From an uncultured bacterium (GTDB lineage Bacteria > Actinomycetota > Coriobacteriia > Coriobacteriales > Coriobacteriaceae): a stretch of DNA of 33,988 nucleotides. Numbering within the stretch: the stretch's first letter is position 1; every line of letters begins with the position of its first letter. The stretch lies in the NCBI GenBank assembly GCA_905214525.1, contig CAJMMN010000026.1, forward strand, positions 1-33,988, given 5' to 3'. The position numbers and the translations under genes are program-made. The notes beneath the pieces were generated by a model that worked only from the letters and a program-made list of their open reading frames with translations, had not been told where the DNA came from and ran no database searches. Shown here piece by piece: positions 14,744 through 23,409 of the stretch.

Positions 14744-15655
14744 ATGAACAACGGATTGTTTACGTACTTAGCAGCATTGCTATTGTTTGGCTCCAACGGC
14801 ATCATCGCCGCTGCCATCGCGCTGCCGAGCTCCGATATCGTACTGTTGCGCACGTTTTTGGGCGCTCTCACCCTTGCCGCCATCCTCTTCATAACCAAGC
14901 GCCATAACCTGCAGGCTCCGTCTCGCCCCCGCGAGGCCGCAGCGCTCATCGTCTCGGGCGCCGCGCTGGGCGCCAGCTGGATTTTCCTGTTCCGCGCCTA
15001 TCAGACGATCGGCGTTGGTATCTCCTCGCTGTTGTATTACTGTGGCCCCATCATCGTTATGGCCCTCTCCCCGCTCATTTTTGGCGAAAAGCTGACCGGC
15101 GGCAAAATCGCCGGCTTTGTCGCCGTCGCCTGCGGTGCTTTTCTCATTGCAGCGCAAGGTCTAGGCGGCAATATGCCCATTGCGGGCATCGTCTGTGGAA
15201 TCGCCTCGGCCTTCTGCTATGCATTGATGGTCATCGCCAGCAAGGGTGCGCCGCACATCGAGGGCCTCGAGAACTCCGCACTCCAAGTGAGCGCCGCCTT
15301 TGTGACCGCACTGGCCCTCACGCTCATCACGCAGGGCGCTCCCTCGTTCCTGTCCGCCGGCGTCGCCGCCAGCATTGATTGGCGCGCCGTCGCTATGCTC
15401 GGCGTCGTCAACACCGGCATTGGTTGCCTGCTCTACTTTAGCGCCGTCGCCAAGCTGCCCGTCCAGACCGTCGCCGTCGTCGGCTACCTCGAGCCGCTTT
15501 CGGCGGTCGTGTTCTCGGCCGCCCTTTTGGGTGAAGCCATAACACCGGTCCGCCTGATGGGCGCCGCGCTTATCATCGGCGGCGCGATTTTTTGCGAACT
15601 CGCCGGCAAACGCGCAAACGCCAAGGCTGGCATCGCCCAGACAGCACGTGCTTAA
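14744..15655 (+). CDS. EamA/DMT-family transporter
   Basis: Integral membrane protein of the drug/metabolite transporter superfamily, 303 residues with about ten hydrophobic helices arranged as two EamA repeats (roughly 5-135 and 145-285). The first repeat ends in the typical LLYYCGPIIVMALSPLIFGE segment and the second in AVVGYLEPLSAVVFSAALLGE. Members export amino acids or other small metabolites; the substrate cannot be told here. The ATG at 14744 has GAGGGG about 10 bases upstream. It is probably controlled by the divergent LysR protein. Confidence 0.9.
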   Translation: MNNGLFTYLAALLLFGSNGIIAAAIALPSSDIVLLRTFLGALTLAAILFITKRHNLQAPSRPREAAALIVSGAALGASWIFLFRAYQTIGVGISSLLYYCGPIIVMALSPLIFGEKLTGGKIAGFVAVACGAFLIAAQGLGGNMPIAGIVCGIASAFCYALMVIASKGAPHIEGLENSALQVSAAFVTALALTLITQGAPSFLSAGVAASIDWRAVAMLGVVNTGIGCLLYFSAVAKLPVQTVAVVGYLEPLSAVVFSAALLGEAITPVRLMGAALIIGGAIFCELAGKRANAKAGIAQTARA

Positions 15656-15689
15656 AAGCCCCTGCTTTGAAATGCTACCTGCGTAGATA

Positions 15690-15713
15690 AATAATCCCCA
15701 GCTGAGGATTATT
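15690..15713. promoter_or_regulatory. 24-bp near-perfect palindrome after eamA gene
   Basis: AATAATCC and GGATTATT flank a central CAGCTG, with 11 of 12 positions symmetrical. There is no T-run, so it may be an operator for kup or a weak end for the transporter transcript. Confidence 0.45.
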
Positions 15714-15775
15714 GTCTAAAATAACCCGATGTGCCAAACTGCTCTTGTATGTATAAAGACGGCATAAAGTTTTTT

Positions 15776-15806
15776 GTCCTAGACAGATAACCGGATGTCT
15801 AAGGGA
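15776..15806 (+). promoter_or_regulatory. Hairpin that could mask the kup ribosome binding site
   Basis: CCTAGACA (15778-15785) can pair with TGTCT-A-AGG (15796-15804), leaving one bulged A. The AGG belongs to the AAGGGAG ribosome binding site of kup. This would allow control of translation. I do not see the ydaO (cyclic di-AMP) riboswitch consensus, which controls Kup in some actinobacteria. Confidence 0.35.
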
Positions 15807-15812
15807 GTCCTC

Positions 15813-18041
15813 GTGGCACACAACAAACTGGAGGCAAACCTCCAAGACCAGCGCGGGCAAGGCGGGCACGGAGCCATCCCCCTCTCCGCTGGCATGCTGC
15901 TCGTAACGCTCGGCGTCGTCTATGGCGACATCGGCACGAGCCCCATGTACACCATGAAATCAATCGTCGCCAACAACGGCGGCATCGGTACCGTCAGCGA
16001 GGACATGATCCTGGGCGCGCTTTCGCTCGTCATCTGGACCATGACGCTCGTGACCACGGTCAAGTACGTGGTAATCGCCATGAAGGCCGACAACCACAAC
16101 GAAGGCGGCATCTTCGCCCTGTTCAGCCTCGTACGCAAGGTGGCACCATGGCTGATTCTGCCCGCCATGATCGGCGGCGCGGCGCTGCTCGCCGACGGCA
16201 TCCTCACCCCCGCCGTCACGGTCACCACAGCCATCGAGGGTCTGCGCACCATCGAATGGGGCCATGCGCTGCTGGGCGACGGCCAGACCAACGTCATCAT
16301 CATCACCATCATCATTATCTGCGGCCTATTTGCCATGCAGCGCGCCGGTACCTCGTCAATCGGCAAGCTGTTCGGCCCGCTCATGACGCTGTGGTTCCTG
16401 TTCCTGGCAGGCGCCGGTCTGTTCAACATGCTCGGCAACCTGTCCATCTTGCGCGCGCTCAACCCCATCCGCGGCATTATGTTCCTGTTCTCGCCCATCA
16501 ACCATTCGGGCATCATGGTGCTCGGCTTTGTCTTCCTGTCGACAACCGGTGCCGAGGCGCTCTACTCGGACATGGGCCACGTGGGCAAGGCAAACATCTA
16601 TGCATCCTGGCCGTTTGTTAAAGCGTCCCTCATCCTTAACTATCTGGGTCAGGGAGCCTGGCTGCTCGCCAATAACTCCAACCCCCAGATGCTCGCGATG
16701 GATATCGTCAACCCGTTCTATATGATGCTCCCCGAGCCCCTACGCCCCTTTGCCATCGTGCTTTCGGCCGTGGCGGCCATCATCGCCTCACAGGCGCTCA
16801 TCACCGGCTCGTTCTCGCTGGTATCCGAGGCAACGCGCCTCAACCTTATGCCGCACCTGCGCATCCACTACCCCAGCGACACCAAGGGCCAGCTCTATAT
16901 TCCACTCGTCAACAACATCATGTGGGTCGGCTGCATCTTCATTGTGCTGCTGTTCCAGAACTCCGAGCGCATGGAGAGCGCCTATGGCCTCGCCATTACC
17001 GTGACCATGCTTATGACCACCACGCTGCTGACGAGCTATATCGCCGGCATCCTCAAGCACAAGCTGGGCGCCTGCGTCTTCGCCCTGCTCTTCGGTGCCA
17101 TTGAGCTGTGCTTCTTCGCCTCGTGCCTCACCATGTTCTTTGACGGCGGCTACGTAATGATCTTCTTGGCCTCGCTGCTGTTTGGCCTTATGTACGTGTG
17201 GCGCCGCGGCACCGCCATCGAGCGCACGCAGACGATCCTGCTGCCCGTCTCCAAGTACATTGACCAGCTCAACCGCCTGCGCAACGACGAGACCTACCCC
17301 GTGCTCGCCGACAATCTGGTGTTCCTCACCAACAGCCCCGACCCGCTCACGCTCGACCGCGACGTGCTCTATTCCATCTTGGATAAGCATCCCAAGCGCG
17401 CCAAGGCATACTGGTTCATCAACGTGCACGTTACCGACGAGCCCTATACGCACGAGTATTCCGTCGAGACCTTTGGCACGGACTTTTTGTTCCGCGTGCG
17501 CCTGGACTTGGGCTTTAAGGTCAACCAGCGCGTTAATGCCTACCTGCGCCAAATCGTTGGCGACTTGATGGCATCGGGTGAGCTGCCGCCGCAGCATCAC
17601 ACCTACTCCATCTACGAGACGCGCGGCAACGTGGGCGACTTCCGTTTTTGTATGCTGCGCAAGATGCTCGCCCCCGAAACGGACATCAACCGCAATGACC
17701 ACCGCGTGATGGCCATCAAGTACGCCGTCCGCCGCGCCTGCGGAAGCCCGGCACGCTGGTACGGTCTCGAGAACTCGGCCATCATCATCGAGTACGTGCC
17801 GCTGTTTGCCCGCATGCGCCCGGCCGTTAAGCTCGTGCGCACCCAAGTGCCGCTCGAGGTTCAGATCGAAGAGGCCGAAGAAATGGAAGTCGACATCTTC
17901 TCGGACGACCTGGTCAACGGCAACGAAGCCGGTAAGAATATGAACGTCGATCCCACTGAGCTGCTCGAGAGCGTCGCAGATACGCCCGAACAGCAACTCG
18001 ACGGACTCGAGAGCACCCAGTTCAACGACGCCAACTTCTAA
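15813..18041 (+). CDS. kup: Kup/Trk-type potassium uptake transporter
   Basis: Proton-coupled potassium importer of the KUP/HAK/KT family, in the cytoplasmic membrane. The 742-residue protein opens with the family hallmark LGVVYGDIGTSPMYTMKS, has about 12 membrane segments to roughly residue 465, and then a soluble C-terminal domain (about 470-680) with an acidic tail. The GTG at 15813 is preferred because AAGGGAG lies at the right distance; the ATG at 15795 would place that site inside the gene. Single-gene unit ending in a strong terminator. A hairpin overlapping the ribosome binding site may regulate it. Confidence 0.96.
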   Translation: MAHNKLEANLQDQRGQGGHGAIPLSAGMLLVTLGVVYGDIGTSPMYTMKSIVANNGGIGTVSEDMILGALSLVIWTMTLVTTVKYVVIAMKADNHNEGGIFALFSLVRKVAPWLILPAMIGGAALLADGILTPAVTVTTAIEGLRTIEWGHALLGDGQTNVIIITIIIICGLFAMQRAGTSSIGKLFGPLMTLWFLFLAGAGLFNMLGNLSILRALNPIRGIMFLFSPINHSGIMVLGFVFLSTTGAEALYSDMGHVGKANIYASWPFVKASLILNYLGQGAWLLANNSNPQMLAMDIVNPFYMMLPEPLRPFAIVLSAVAAIIASQALITGSFSLVSEATRLNLMPHLRIHYPSDTKGQLYIPLVNNIMWVGCIFIVLLFQNSERMESAYGLAITVTMLMTTTLLTSYIAGILKHKLGACVFALLFGAIELCFFASCLTMFFDGGYVMIFLASLLFGLMYVWRRGTAIERTQTILLPVSKYIDQLNRLRNDETYPVLADNLVFLTNSPDPLTLDRDVLYSILDKHPKRAKAYWFINVHVTDEPYTHEYSVETFGTDFLFRVRLDLGFKVNQRVNAYLRQIVGDLMASGELPPQHHTYSIYETRGNVGDFRFCMLRKMLAPETDINRNDHRVMAIKYAVRRACGSPARWYGLENSAIIIEYVPLFARMRPAVKLVRTQVPLEVQIEEAEEMEVDIFSDDLVNGNEAGKNMNVDPTELLESVADTPEQQLDGLESTQFNDANF

Positions 18042-18063
18042 CACGCCACCAGCCATTGACGAC

Positions 18064-18103
18064 AACGGCCTCGCATCTCATAAGAGGTGCGAGGCCGTTT
18101 TAT
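18064..18103 (+). terminator. kup terminator
   Basis: AACGGCCTCGCATCTC (18064-18079) pairs with 18084-18099 across 16 positions, with one U-G pair, an ATAA loop and a following T-run. Confidence 0.93.
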
Positions 18104-18122
18104 GTCGCAACGGACCAGTGAG

Positions 18123-19088
18123 CTACGAACGACGCGGCTCGGGAACCACGAGCCTATCGGGGCTCGCGCCCTCGGCATCCATCAGGCTCACGTAACGAAT
18201 CGACGGATCCCCATACATCGCGTAGTAATAATTGCCCGTGCGCGCGCTAAAGCATCCGGTATAGATAGTCTTCTCGAACTTGCCATCGCCCATCCTGGAC
18301 GCCCCCTCAATCATCACCACGCCCTCGAGCGAGCGGAACATGCGAACGACGTTTTCGGTCTCGCTCTCCTTTTGCGGGTAATTGGCATTGAGGTACGCCG
18401 CCTTTACAAAACGGCTCGGCGAATAGCAATCGCCCGGAATGCCGCGCATGCCGGCACCGGCTCCATAGGGCTTAAGCTCGGCGCCACGCCATGTCGCCGT
18501 CTGCGGAAAATCGCTTGTGGCGGTGATATAGGTGCGCAGGTTTTCCATGTGCCACGGGAAGGTCGGCTGGTTGGCAAGGGTGTCGACCGGATCGTCGTAT
18601 ACATGCAGGCCGTCAGCCATCATCTCGACCACGATGCTGCGCTGGCTGTCGCCGATAATCCAATGGAGCAGCGACACGCCCAGCCCCTCTCCGGCAGATT
18701 TGGCGACAATCACCGTGTCGCGCAGCGCGGCCTCGACCTCATCGACCGTCGAGAACGTCGCTGCCACCCACAGGGGAAACTCATAGGCCGCGATATTGTT
18801 CTTGCCGTCGACAGGGCCCTCGGCATACTCGGCATAGCCGGGAAAGTTGAGCCCCGCCACAGCCAGACCCGCATCGTTACCACAGTCGAAAAACATGGGA
18901 TAGTTCTTGTAATCGATGCACATGCCGATTACCGCGTGTGCCGCCGACGCATCGTCGATAAACGAATACGGAATGTGGAACCCGCGCGGCATCACGCGAA
19001 CCTGTTGGCCGTAGTCAAAGCTCCAGTCGAGGTTGCGGCCCAGATACATGTGGCCAGAATTATCGGTAAATCGAATGCTCGTGCACAT
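18123..19088 (-). CDS. bsh: Bile salt hydrolase (choloylglycine hydrolase family)
   Basis: N-terminal nucleophile hydrolase that cleaves the glycine or taurine amide of conjugated bile salts; cytoplasmic, with no signal peptide. The 321-residue length is typical. The residues of the family active site are all visible: Cys2 (exposed after Met removal, MCTSIRF), Arg18 and Asp21 (GRNLDWSF), Asn81 (AGLNFPGYA), Asn173 (LANQPTFPWHMENL) and Arg226 (CYSPSRF). The ATG at 19088 has AGGAGG four bases upstream and places Cys at position 2, which settles the start. Penicillin V acylases share the fold, but the NQPTFPWHMENL segment favours bile salt hydrolase. Its presence fits an intestinal organism. Confidence 0.93.
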   Translation of the reverse strand: MCTSIRFTDNSGHMYLGRNLDWSFDYGQQVRVMPRGFHIPYSFIDDASAAHAVIGMCIDYKNYPMFFDCGNDAGLAVAGLNFPGYAEYAEGPVDGKNNIAAYEFPLWVAATFSTVDEVEAALRDTVIVAKSAGEGLGVSLLHWIIGDSQRSIVVEMMADGLHVYDDPVDTLANQPTFPWHMENLRTYITATSDFPQTATWRGAELKPYGAGAGMRGIPGDCYSPSRFVKAAYLNANYPQKESETENVVRMFRSLEGVVMIEGASRMGDGKFEKTIYTGCFSARTGNYYYAMYGDPSIRYVSLMDAEGASPDRLVVPEPRRS

Positions 19089-19151
19089 AGCGCCTCCTAG
19101 CTTTACGGTCCTGCTAAGGTTATTGTCACCAAACAAAAAGGCGCTAAACAC

Positions 19152-19190
19152 AAAAGCCCGGACATGACAACAATGTCACGCCCGGACCAA
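19152..19190 (-). terminator. Terminator of the second deformylase-like gene
   Basis: 19156-19169 and 19174-19187 pair at all 14 positions in minus-strand RNA using three G-U pairs, around a 4-base loop, followed by TTTT. On the plus strand those three would be A-C mismatches, so direction is clear. Confidence 0.85.
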
Positions 19191-19219
19191 AAGAGACGAA
19201 GTGCGGTGCTTTGGTCCCC

Positions 19220-19639
19220 TTAGACCAACTTTCCAAGACAGTGGTCGATCATATGCTGGACCATCTGCGCCTCGAAGCCCACAAAGTCCTGCTTGCGCTC
19301 GCGCATCTTGCCATCGACGATCTGGTCAAAGGCAACCTTGCACTTGATATAGCGCGTGGACTTGGTGACCTCCTCGTGCGTCAGGCAGCTCTCCTCCATC
19401 TTGCTGGCGCCCAGGCCAAACACCAGACGGGGGTTGTAGAGCACGTGGGGCTCGCCGGCGTCGTCCAGGTAGACGCAGACCTTCTTGGTAACGCCGATCT
19501 GGTTGGCGGCCAAGCAGCCGGCATCATCGAGCGACTTGATGGTATCGATCAGGTCCTGAGCAACCGACTCGTCCTCGACGGTCGCAACCTCGCAACGCTG
19601 GGACAGGATAGCCTCGTCGTGGCAAAGCTCTTTAATCAT
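19220..19639 (-). CDS. Variant peptide deformylase, catalytic Glu replaced by Met
   Basis: This 139-residue homologue of peptide deformylase keeps the metal ligands (Cys85 in ESCLT, His129 and His133) and the conserved Gln47 (GCLAANQIG). Motif 3, however, reads QHMIDH: Met130 stands where the catalytic Glu of HEXXH should be. I checked the codons directly. Such a protein should be inactive, or nearly so, as a deformylase. Like the gene at 11598 it ends within a few residues of motif 3. The ATG at 19639 is preferred over 19651 because GGAGG lies 5 bases before it. It is transcribed alone with its own terminator; a TATACT -10 lies at 19673-19678. It may bind formylated peptides or have another role. 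Confidence 0.8.
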   Translation of the reverse strand: MIKELCHDEAILSQRCEVATVEDESVAQDLIDTIKSLDDAGCLAANQIGVTKKVCVYLDDAGEPHVLYNPRLVFGLGASKMEESCLTHEEVTKSTRYIKCKVAFDQIVDGKMRERKQDFVGFEAQMVQHMIDHCLGKLV

Positions 19640-19832
19640 ACGTTCCTCCATAGGGGTCGTTGTAACCGCTTAAGTATACGGTACCCACACATTTTCATGC
19701 GATAAATACCGTCCGTCTGTTACAAAGCGCCGAACATCAACATGCGAGGAACAGCAAGGTTGTAAAGGCGATATAGTAAATGAGTTCGTGTCAATCGGCC
19801 TAAAATCGGGGCCGAACAAGGAAAGGGTATGC

Positions 19833-21146
19833 ATGGACGAACTTTTTCACGTCAGTGAGCGCAAGTCCACAATCGGGACCGAACTTCGCGCTGGACTGAC
19901 AACATTCCTGGCGATGGCCTACATCATCGCCGTCAACCCCGCAGTGCTCTCGGGCGCTGGCATTGATGCGGGAGCGCTCGCCTGCGCCACCTGCCTGGGC
20001 GCCGGCATCATGACCATCTGCATGGGCATCTTCGCAAACCGCCCGCTCGCCTGCGCTTCAGGCCTGGGCATCAACGCCATGATCGCGGGCATCACCACCA
20101 CCATGTGCGGCGGTGACTGGCACGTCGCCATGAGCGTTATCTTCCTCGAGGGTATCGTCATCTTGCTGCTCGTCCTTTGCGGCCTGCGCGAGGCCATCAT
20201 GGACGCCATCCCCGTGGTCCTGCGCCACGCCATCTCGGTGGGTCTGGGCCTGTTTATCGCCATGATCGGCCTGTGCGACGCCGGCATCATCACCGCTGGC
20301 GCCGGTACGCTCGTCGGCCTGGGCGACATCGCCTCCCCCACCTTTATCGTCGGCATCATCTCCATCGTCGTGACGGTTGCCCTGGCTTCCCGCAACGTGC
20401 CGGGCTCGCTGCTCATCGGCATCATCGTCGCCGTTATCGCCGGAATCCCGCTGGGCGTCACCCATGCGCCCGAGGGCCTCATCGCACCGCTCGACTTCTC
20501 GACCTTCGGCGCCCCGTTTGCCAGCACTGCCGACGGCAACCTTGCCATCGTGAAGGTCCTGACCGACCCGATGCTGCTCGTCGTTGCCTTCTCGCTGCTC
20601 ATGAGCGACTTCTTCGACACCATGGGCACCGCGATGGCCGTCGCCAAGCAGGGCGAGTTCCTAACCGAGGACGGCAATGTCGAGGACATCCGTCCCATCC
20701 TGGTCGTCGACTCCGTGGCCGCTGCTGCCGGTGGCTTTATGGGCGTCTCCTCCATCACCACCTTCGTCGAGTCCACCTCTGGCGCTGCCGACGGTGGCCG
20801 CACGGGCCTCACCTCCGTCACCACCGGCGTGCTGTTCATTCTCGCCGCGTTCTTCTCCCCCATCGTCACCATCGTTTCCAGCGCCGCCACCTGCGGTGCT
20901 CTGGTCTACGTCGGCTACCTCATGATGAGCGAGGCCTCCGAGATCGACTGGTCCGACGTGTCGCAGGGTTTCCCGGCGTTCATGATTGTCGCCGGCGTGC
21001 CCTTCACCTACTCCATCTCTGCCGGCATCGGTCTGGGCTTTATCGCCTACGTGATCGTCGCGCTCTTTAAGGGCGAGGCCTCCAAGATCAAGCCGCTCAT
21101 GTGGATCGCAGCCCTCGCCTTCCTCGTCTACTTCTTTGTAGCGTAG
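19833..21146 (+). CDS. azgA: AzgA-type purine (adenine/guanine/hypoxanthine) permease
   Basis: Cytoplasmic membrane nucleobase importer of the AzgA branch of NCS2, 437 residues with about 12-14 hydrophobic segments. Recognisable pieces are ELRAGLTTFLAMAYIIAVNP at the N-terminus, CASGLGINAM, LLMSDFFDTMGTAMAVAKQG and the SSITTFVESTSGAADGGRTG loop. The ATG at 19833 follows GGAAAGGG; the upstream ATG at 19788 has no site. No purine riboswitch is visible. Its last 14 codons reappear, with only synonymous changes, 2 kb downstream between the two surface-protein genes. Confidence 0.94.
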   Translation: MDELFHVSERKSTIGTELRAGLTTFLAMAYIIAVNPAVLSGAGIDAGALACATCLGAGIMTICMGIFANRPLACASGLGINAMIAGITTTMCGGDWHVAMSVIFLEGIVILLLVLCGLREAIMDAIPVVLRHAISVGLGLFIAMIGLCDAGIITAGAGTLVGLGDIASPTFIVGIISIVVTVALASRNVPGSLLIGIIVAVIAGIPLGVTHAPEGLIAPLDFSTFGAPFASTADGNLAIVKVLTDPMLLVVAFSLLMSDFFDTMGTAMAVAKQGEFLTEDGNVEDIRPILVVDSVAAAAGGFMGVSSITTFVESTSGAADGGRTGLTSVTTGVLFILAAFFSPIVTIVSSAATCGALVYVGYLMMSEASEIDWSDVSQGFPAFMIVAGVPFTYSISAGIGLGFIAYVIVALFKGEASKIKPLMWIAALAFLVYFFVA

Positions 21147-21172
21147 CGGCAAAGCTGCCAAAGCAGAACACC

Positions 21173-21211
21173 AAAGCGCGGAGTCGCATCGAGCGGCTCC
21201 GCGCTTTTCTT
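21173..21211 (+). terminator. azgA terminator
   Basis: AAAGCGCGGAGTCGC (21173-21187) pairs with 21193-21207 over 15 positions with one U-G pair, and a T-run follows. Confidence 0.93.
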
Positions 21212-21353
21212 TTAAAGCCAGGCATCGCACGGACGCGCGATATATTGCTTCCCAAGTTTTGGACATTTTGCCCTCCAAACGGCACTACCGCCGGCTACAT
21301 CCTGCAGATATGCTGGGCGTAATCGCATAGGCCCTATGAGGATGGGAGTAACC

Positions 21354-23138
21354 ATGGCCGCCTTGTTCACGACCCCCAAGCGCAATGACAAAACCTCTGG
21401 AGCCCATTTTGTCGAGCCCGACGTGCGCCGTCGCACGTTGCTCGCACACGGCAGCTGGCGCCGCGTGACACGCCGCATCGTTGTAGGCGCCGTATGCGCG
21501 CTTACGGTGAGCTCTCTGCTCATGCCGAGCGTCTCGCTCGCGGCGGAGTGGATTGATGTTGGCGGCACCCAGTACAACGCCGGCACTGCGGCGGGCGACG
21601 GCGCCGGCACCTGGAGCTGGGACGGCGCCGACGACATGAAGCTCAACGGCTATGACGGCGGCGCAATCAAGGCTGCGGGCAAGCTCAACATTGCCTATGA
21701 GGGCAAGAACACCGTGAAAACCGAGCCTGATTACACCGGAGCCGCCATCAAGGCGCAGGACGGCACTAGCCAGAAAGCAGAGTTGAACATAACGAGCTCG
21801 AATAGCACGGATGAGCTCAATGTGACAGCCGAGGCCGATGCAATTAAATCAACAGGCGACCTCTCCATTTCTGGCCCAGGCACTGTGAACACCACAAGCA
21901 CTGCTTCCGACGGAATTGAGGCAAAGGGCGATCTCTCTATCACGGGCTCGGGCACCGTGAATGCAACGGGCGGTACCGAAGGCATCCAATCCAAGGGCAA
22001 GACCACCATCGATTCCTCTGGCACAGTGATCGCTAAAGGAGACGAAGGTTACGGCATCGCCGCGGACAGTGACCTGATCATCAAAGGCGGCGGCAAGGTA
22101 GAGGCAAGCTCTATAGAAGAAGCGGCGATTTGGGCTAAAGACGGCATCAGCATCTCGGGCGGCAGCCAGGTTAAGGCAAACTCCGAAGGAGATCTTGCCG
22201 TCGACACTGAGGGCAGTCTCGCGGTCACGAACGCCTCCCTTGACGCAAGCGGTGTTGAATATGGTGTCTATGCCTACAAGGGCGTTACGCTCGATCACGC
22301 GACCGTGACGGTCCGTACAAGCGCGAGCGGCGGCCAGGCCATCGCCCTCATCACTGACGGGGACGACATCGTCATCAAGAATGGTTCCATCGTGGACGCG
22401 TTCGCGGAAGGTAAATTCTCGGTTGCAATCTCTACCAGAAACCACCAGCCAAACGTCGCTGGCGGCCACATCTACATCAGCGACTCCGTTGTTAAGGCTA
22501 TAGCCCGCTATGTCGAGACCGGTGGCGATGGCCCCGATCACTACAGCAGCGACCAAAGCGGCGAGGTCATCCCTGAGCCTAGGGGTCTGAACATCGGTAT
22601 CTTCGCCCAGACCTACGAGGGCATCACGCCCGCGAGTATCTCGATCGTCCGCAGCAAGCTCACGGCCGAGGGAGACACGGCGGCAATCTTCGCTCTTGCC
22701 ATAAGCGAGGATGGCAAGGCGATCGGCACCATCGAGATCGAAGGCGCTCCCATCCAGACGCCCGCAGGCGGCAAGATCATTAACTATCGCTACGAAGAAG
22801 AGTACGGCCCCAGCATCTCCTACGAGGCAGGTCAAACCATCGGCACGGGCGACGCCACGATCGACTCCCCCTATGACGCCGCTGTCGCCAAGCGCACGGT
22901 CACCGTGCCTCCCGAGGAGATCAAACCCGAGGAGAAGCCAGGCGAGACCAAGCCCGAGGGTTCCAAGTCCGAGGGCACGAAGACAACCAAGACCGTTGCA
23001 GTTGCAGCCACGGGAGCCAAGACCACCGGCAAGCTCGCGGCAACCGGCGACGCCTCGAGCGCAGCCATCATAGCGACCGCCCTTGTAGGAACGGCCGCTA
23101 TCGTCACAGGCGCCCTGGCGAGTCGCAAACGCTCGTAA
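21354..23138 (+). CDS. Beta-helix surface protein with LAATG wall anchor, paralogue 1
   Basis: Secreted, probably cell-wall-anchored protein of 594 residues. After about 37 polar residues comes a basic stretch (WRRVTRRI), a hydrophobic core and a signal peptidase site near SLAAEW. The mature part carries repeated strands of the form DLSI.G.GTVNA...DGI.A.G, about 22 residues apart, typical of a right-handed parallel beta-helix. A Pro/Glu/Lys/Thr-rich stalk follows. The end is a sorting signal: LAATGD, a hydrophobic segment, then RKRS. LAXTG is the motif recognised by class E sortases of actinobacteria; no sortase lies in the window. The ATG at 21354 has GGGAG upstream. Likely an adhesin or glycan-binding protein; ligand unknown. 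Confidence 0.85.
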   Translation: MAALFTTPKRNDKTSGAHFVEPDVRRRTLLAHGSWRRVTRRIVVGAVCALTVSSLLMPSVSLAAEWIDVGGTQYNAGTAAGDGAGTWSWDGADDMKLNGYDGGAIKAAGKLNIAYEGKNTVKTEPDYTGAAIKAQDGTSQKAELNITSSNSTDELNVTAEADAIKSTGDLSISGPGTVNTTSTASDGIEAKGDLSITGSGTVNATGGTEGIQSKGKTTIDSSGTVIAKGDEGYGIAADSDLIIKGGGKVEASSIEEAAIWAKDGISISGGSQVKANSEGDLAVDTEGSLAVTNASLDASGVEYGVYAYKGVTLDHATVTVRTSASGGQAIALITDGDDIVIKNGSIVDAFAEGKFSVAISTRNHQPNVAGGHIYISDSVVKAIARYVETGGDGPDHYSSDQSGEVIPEPRGLNIGIFAQTYEGITPASISIVRSKLTAEGDTAAIFALAISEDGKAIGTIEIEGAPIQTPAGGKIINYRYEEEYGPSISYEAGQTIGTGDATIDSPYDAAVAKRTVTVPPEEIKPEEKPGETKPEGSKSEGTKTTKTVAVAATGAKTTGKLAATGDASSAAIIATALVGTAAIVTGALASRKRS

Positions 23139-23159
23139 ACACTTTTTCGCACAGGACGG

Positions 23160-23205
23160 GTGGATCGCGGCCCTTGCCTTCCTCGTCTACTTCTTCGTAG
23201 CGTAA
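23160..23205 (+). pseudogene. Fossil of the azgA 3' end
   Basis: This segment encodes WIAALAFLVYFFVA and a stop, identical to the last 14 residues of the permease at 19833. The DNA differs at only four sites, all synonymous including TAG to TAA. It is the relic left at the start of the second duplication unit and is not translated from any start I can see. Confidence 0.88.
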
Positions 23206-23231
23206 GGGCAAGGCTGCAAAAGCTGAACAAT

Positions 23232-23268
23232 AAAGCGCGGAGTCGCCATGCGGCCCCGCGCTTTTCTT
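23232..23268 (+). terminator. Duplicated terminator between surface-protein genes
   Basis: This is a copy of the azgA terminator: 23232-23246 pairs with 23250-23264 with one A-C mismatch and a shorter loop, followed by TTTTCTTTT. It now ends the transcript of the first surface-protein gene. Confidence 0.85.
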
Positions 23269-23409
23269 TTAGCGTCGGTCCCTGCGCCGGCGTGCGGCCT
23301 ATTTCTCCCCCATTTTGGCCATTTTGCCCTCCAAACGGCACTACCGCCGGCAACATCCAGCAGATACGCTGAACCTAGCCGTATAGGCCCTATGAGAACG
23401 GGAGCAACC

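Noticed and set aside
16788..18065. 425-residue ORF antisense to kup
   Set aside because: Its His/Val/Asp-rich composition is what a reversed high-G+C gene gives; kup is unambiguous.
19652..19832. Purine riboswitch before azgA
   Set aside because: The conserved core of the purine aptamer is not present in this leader.
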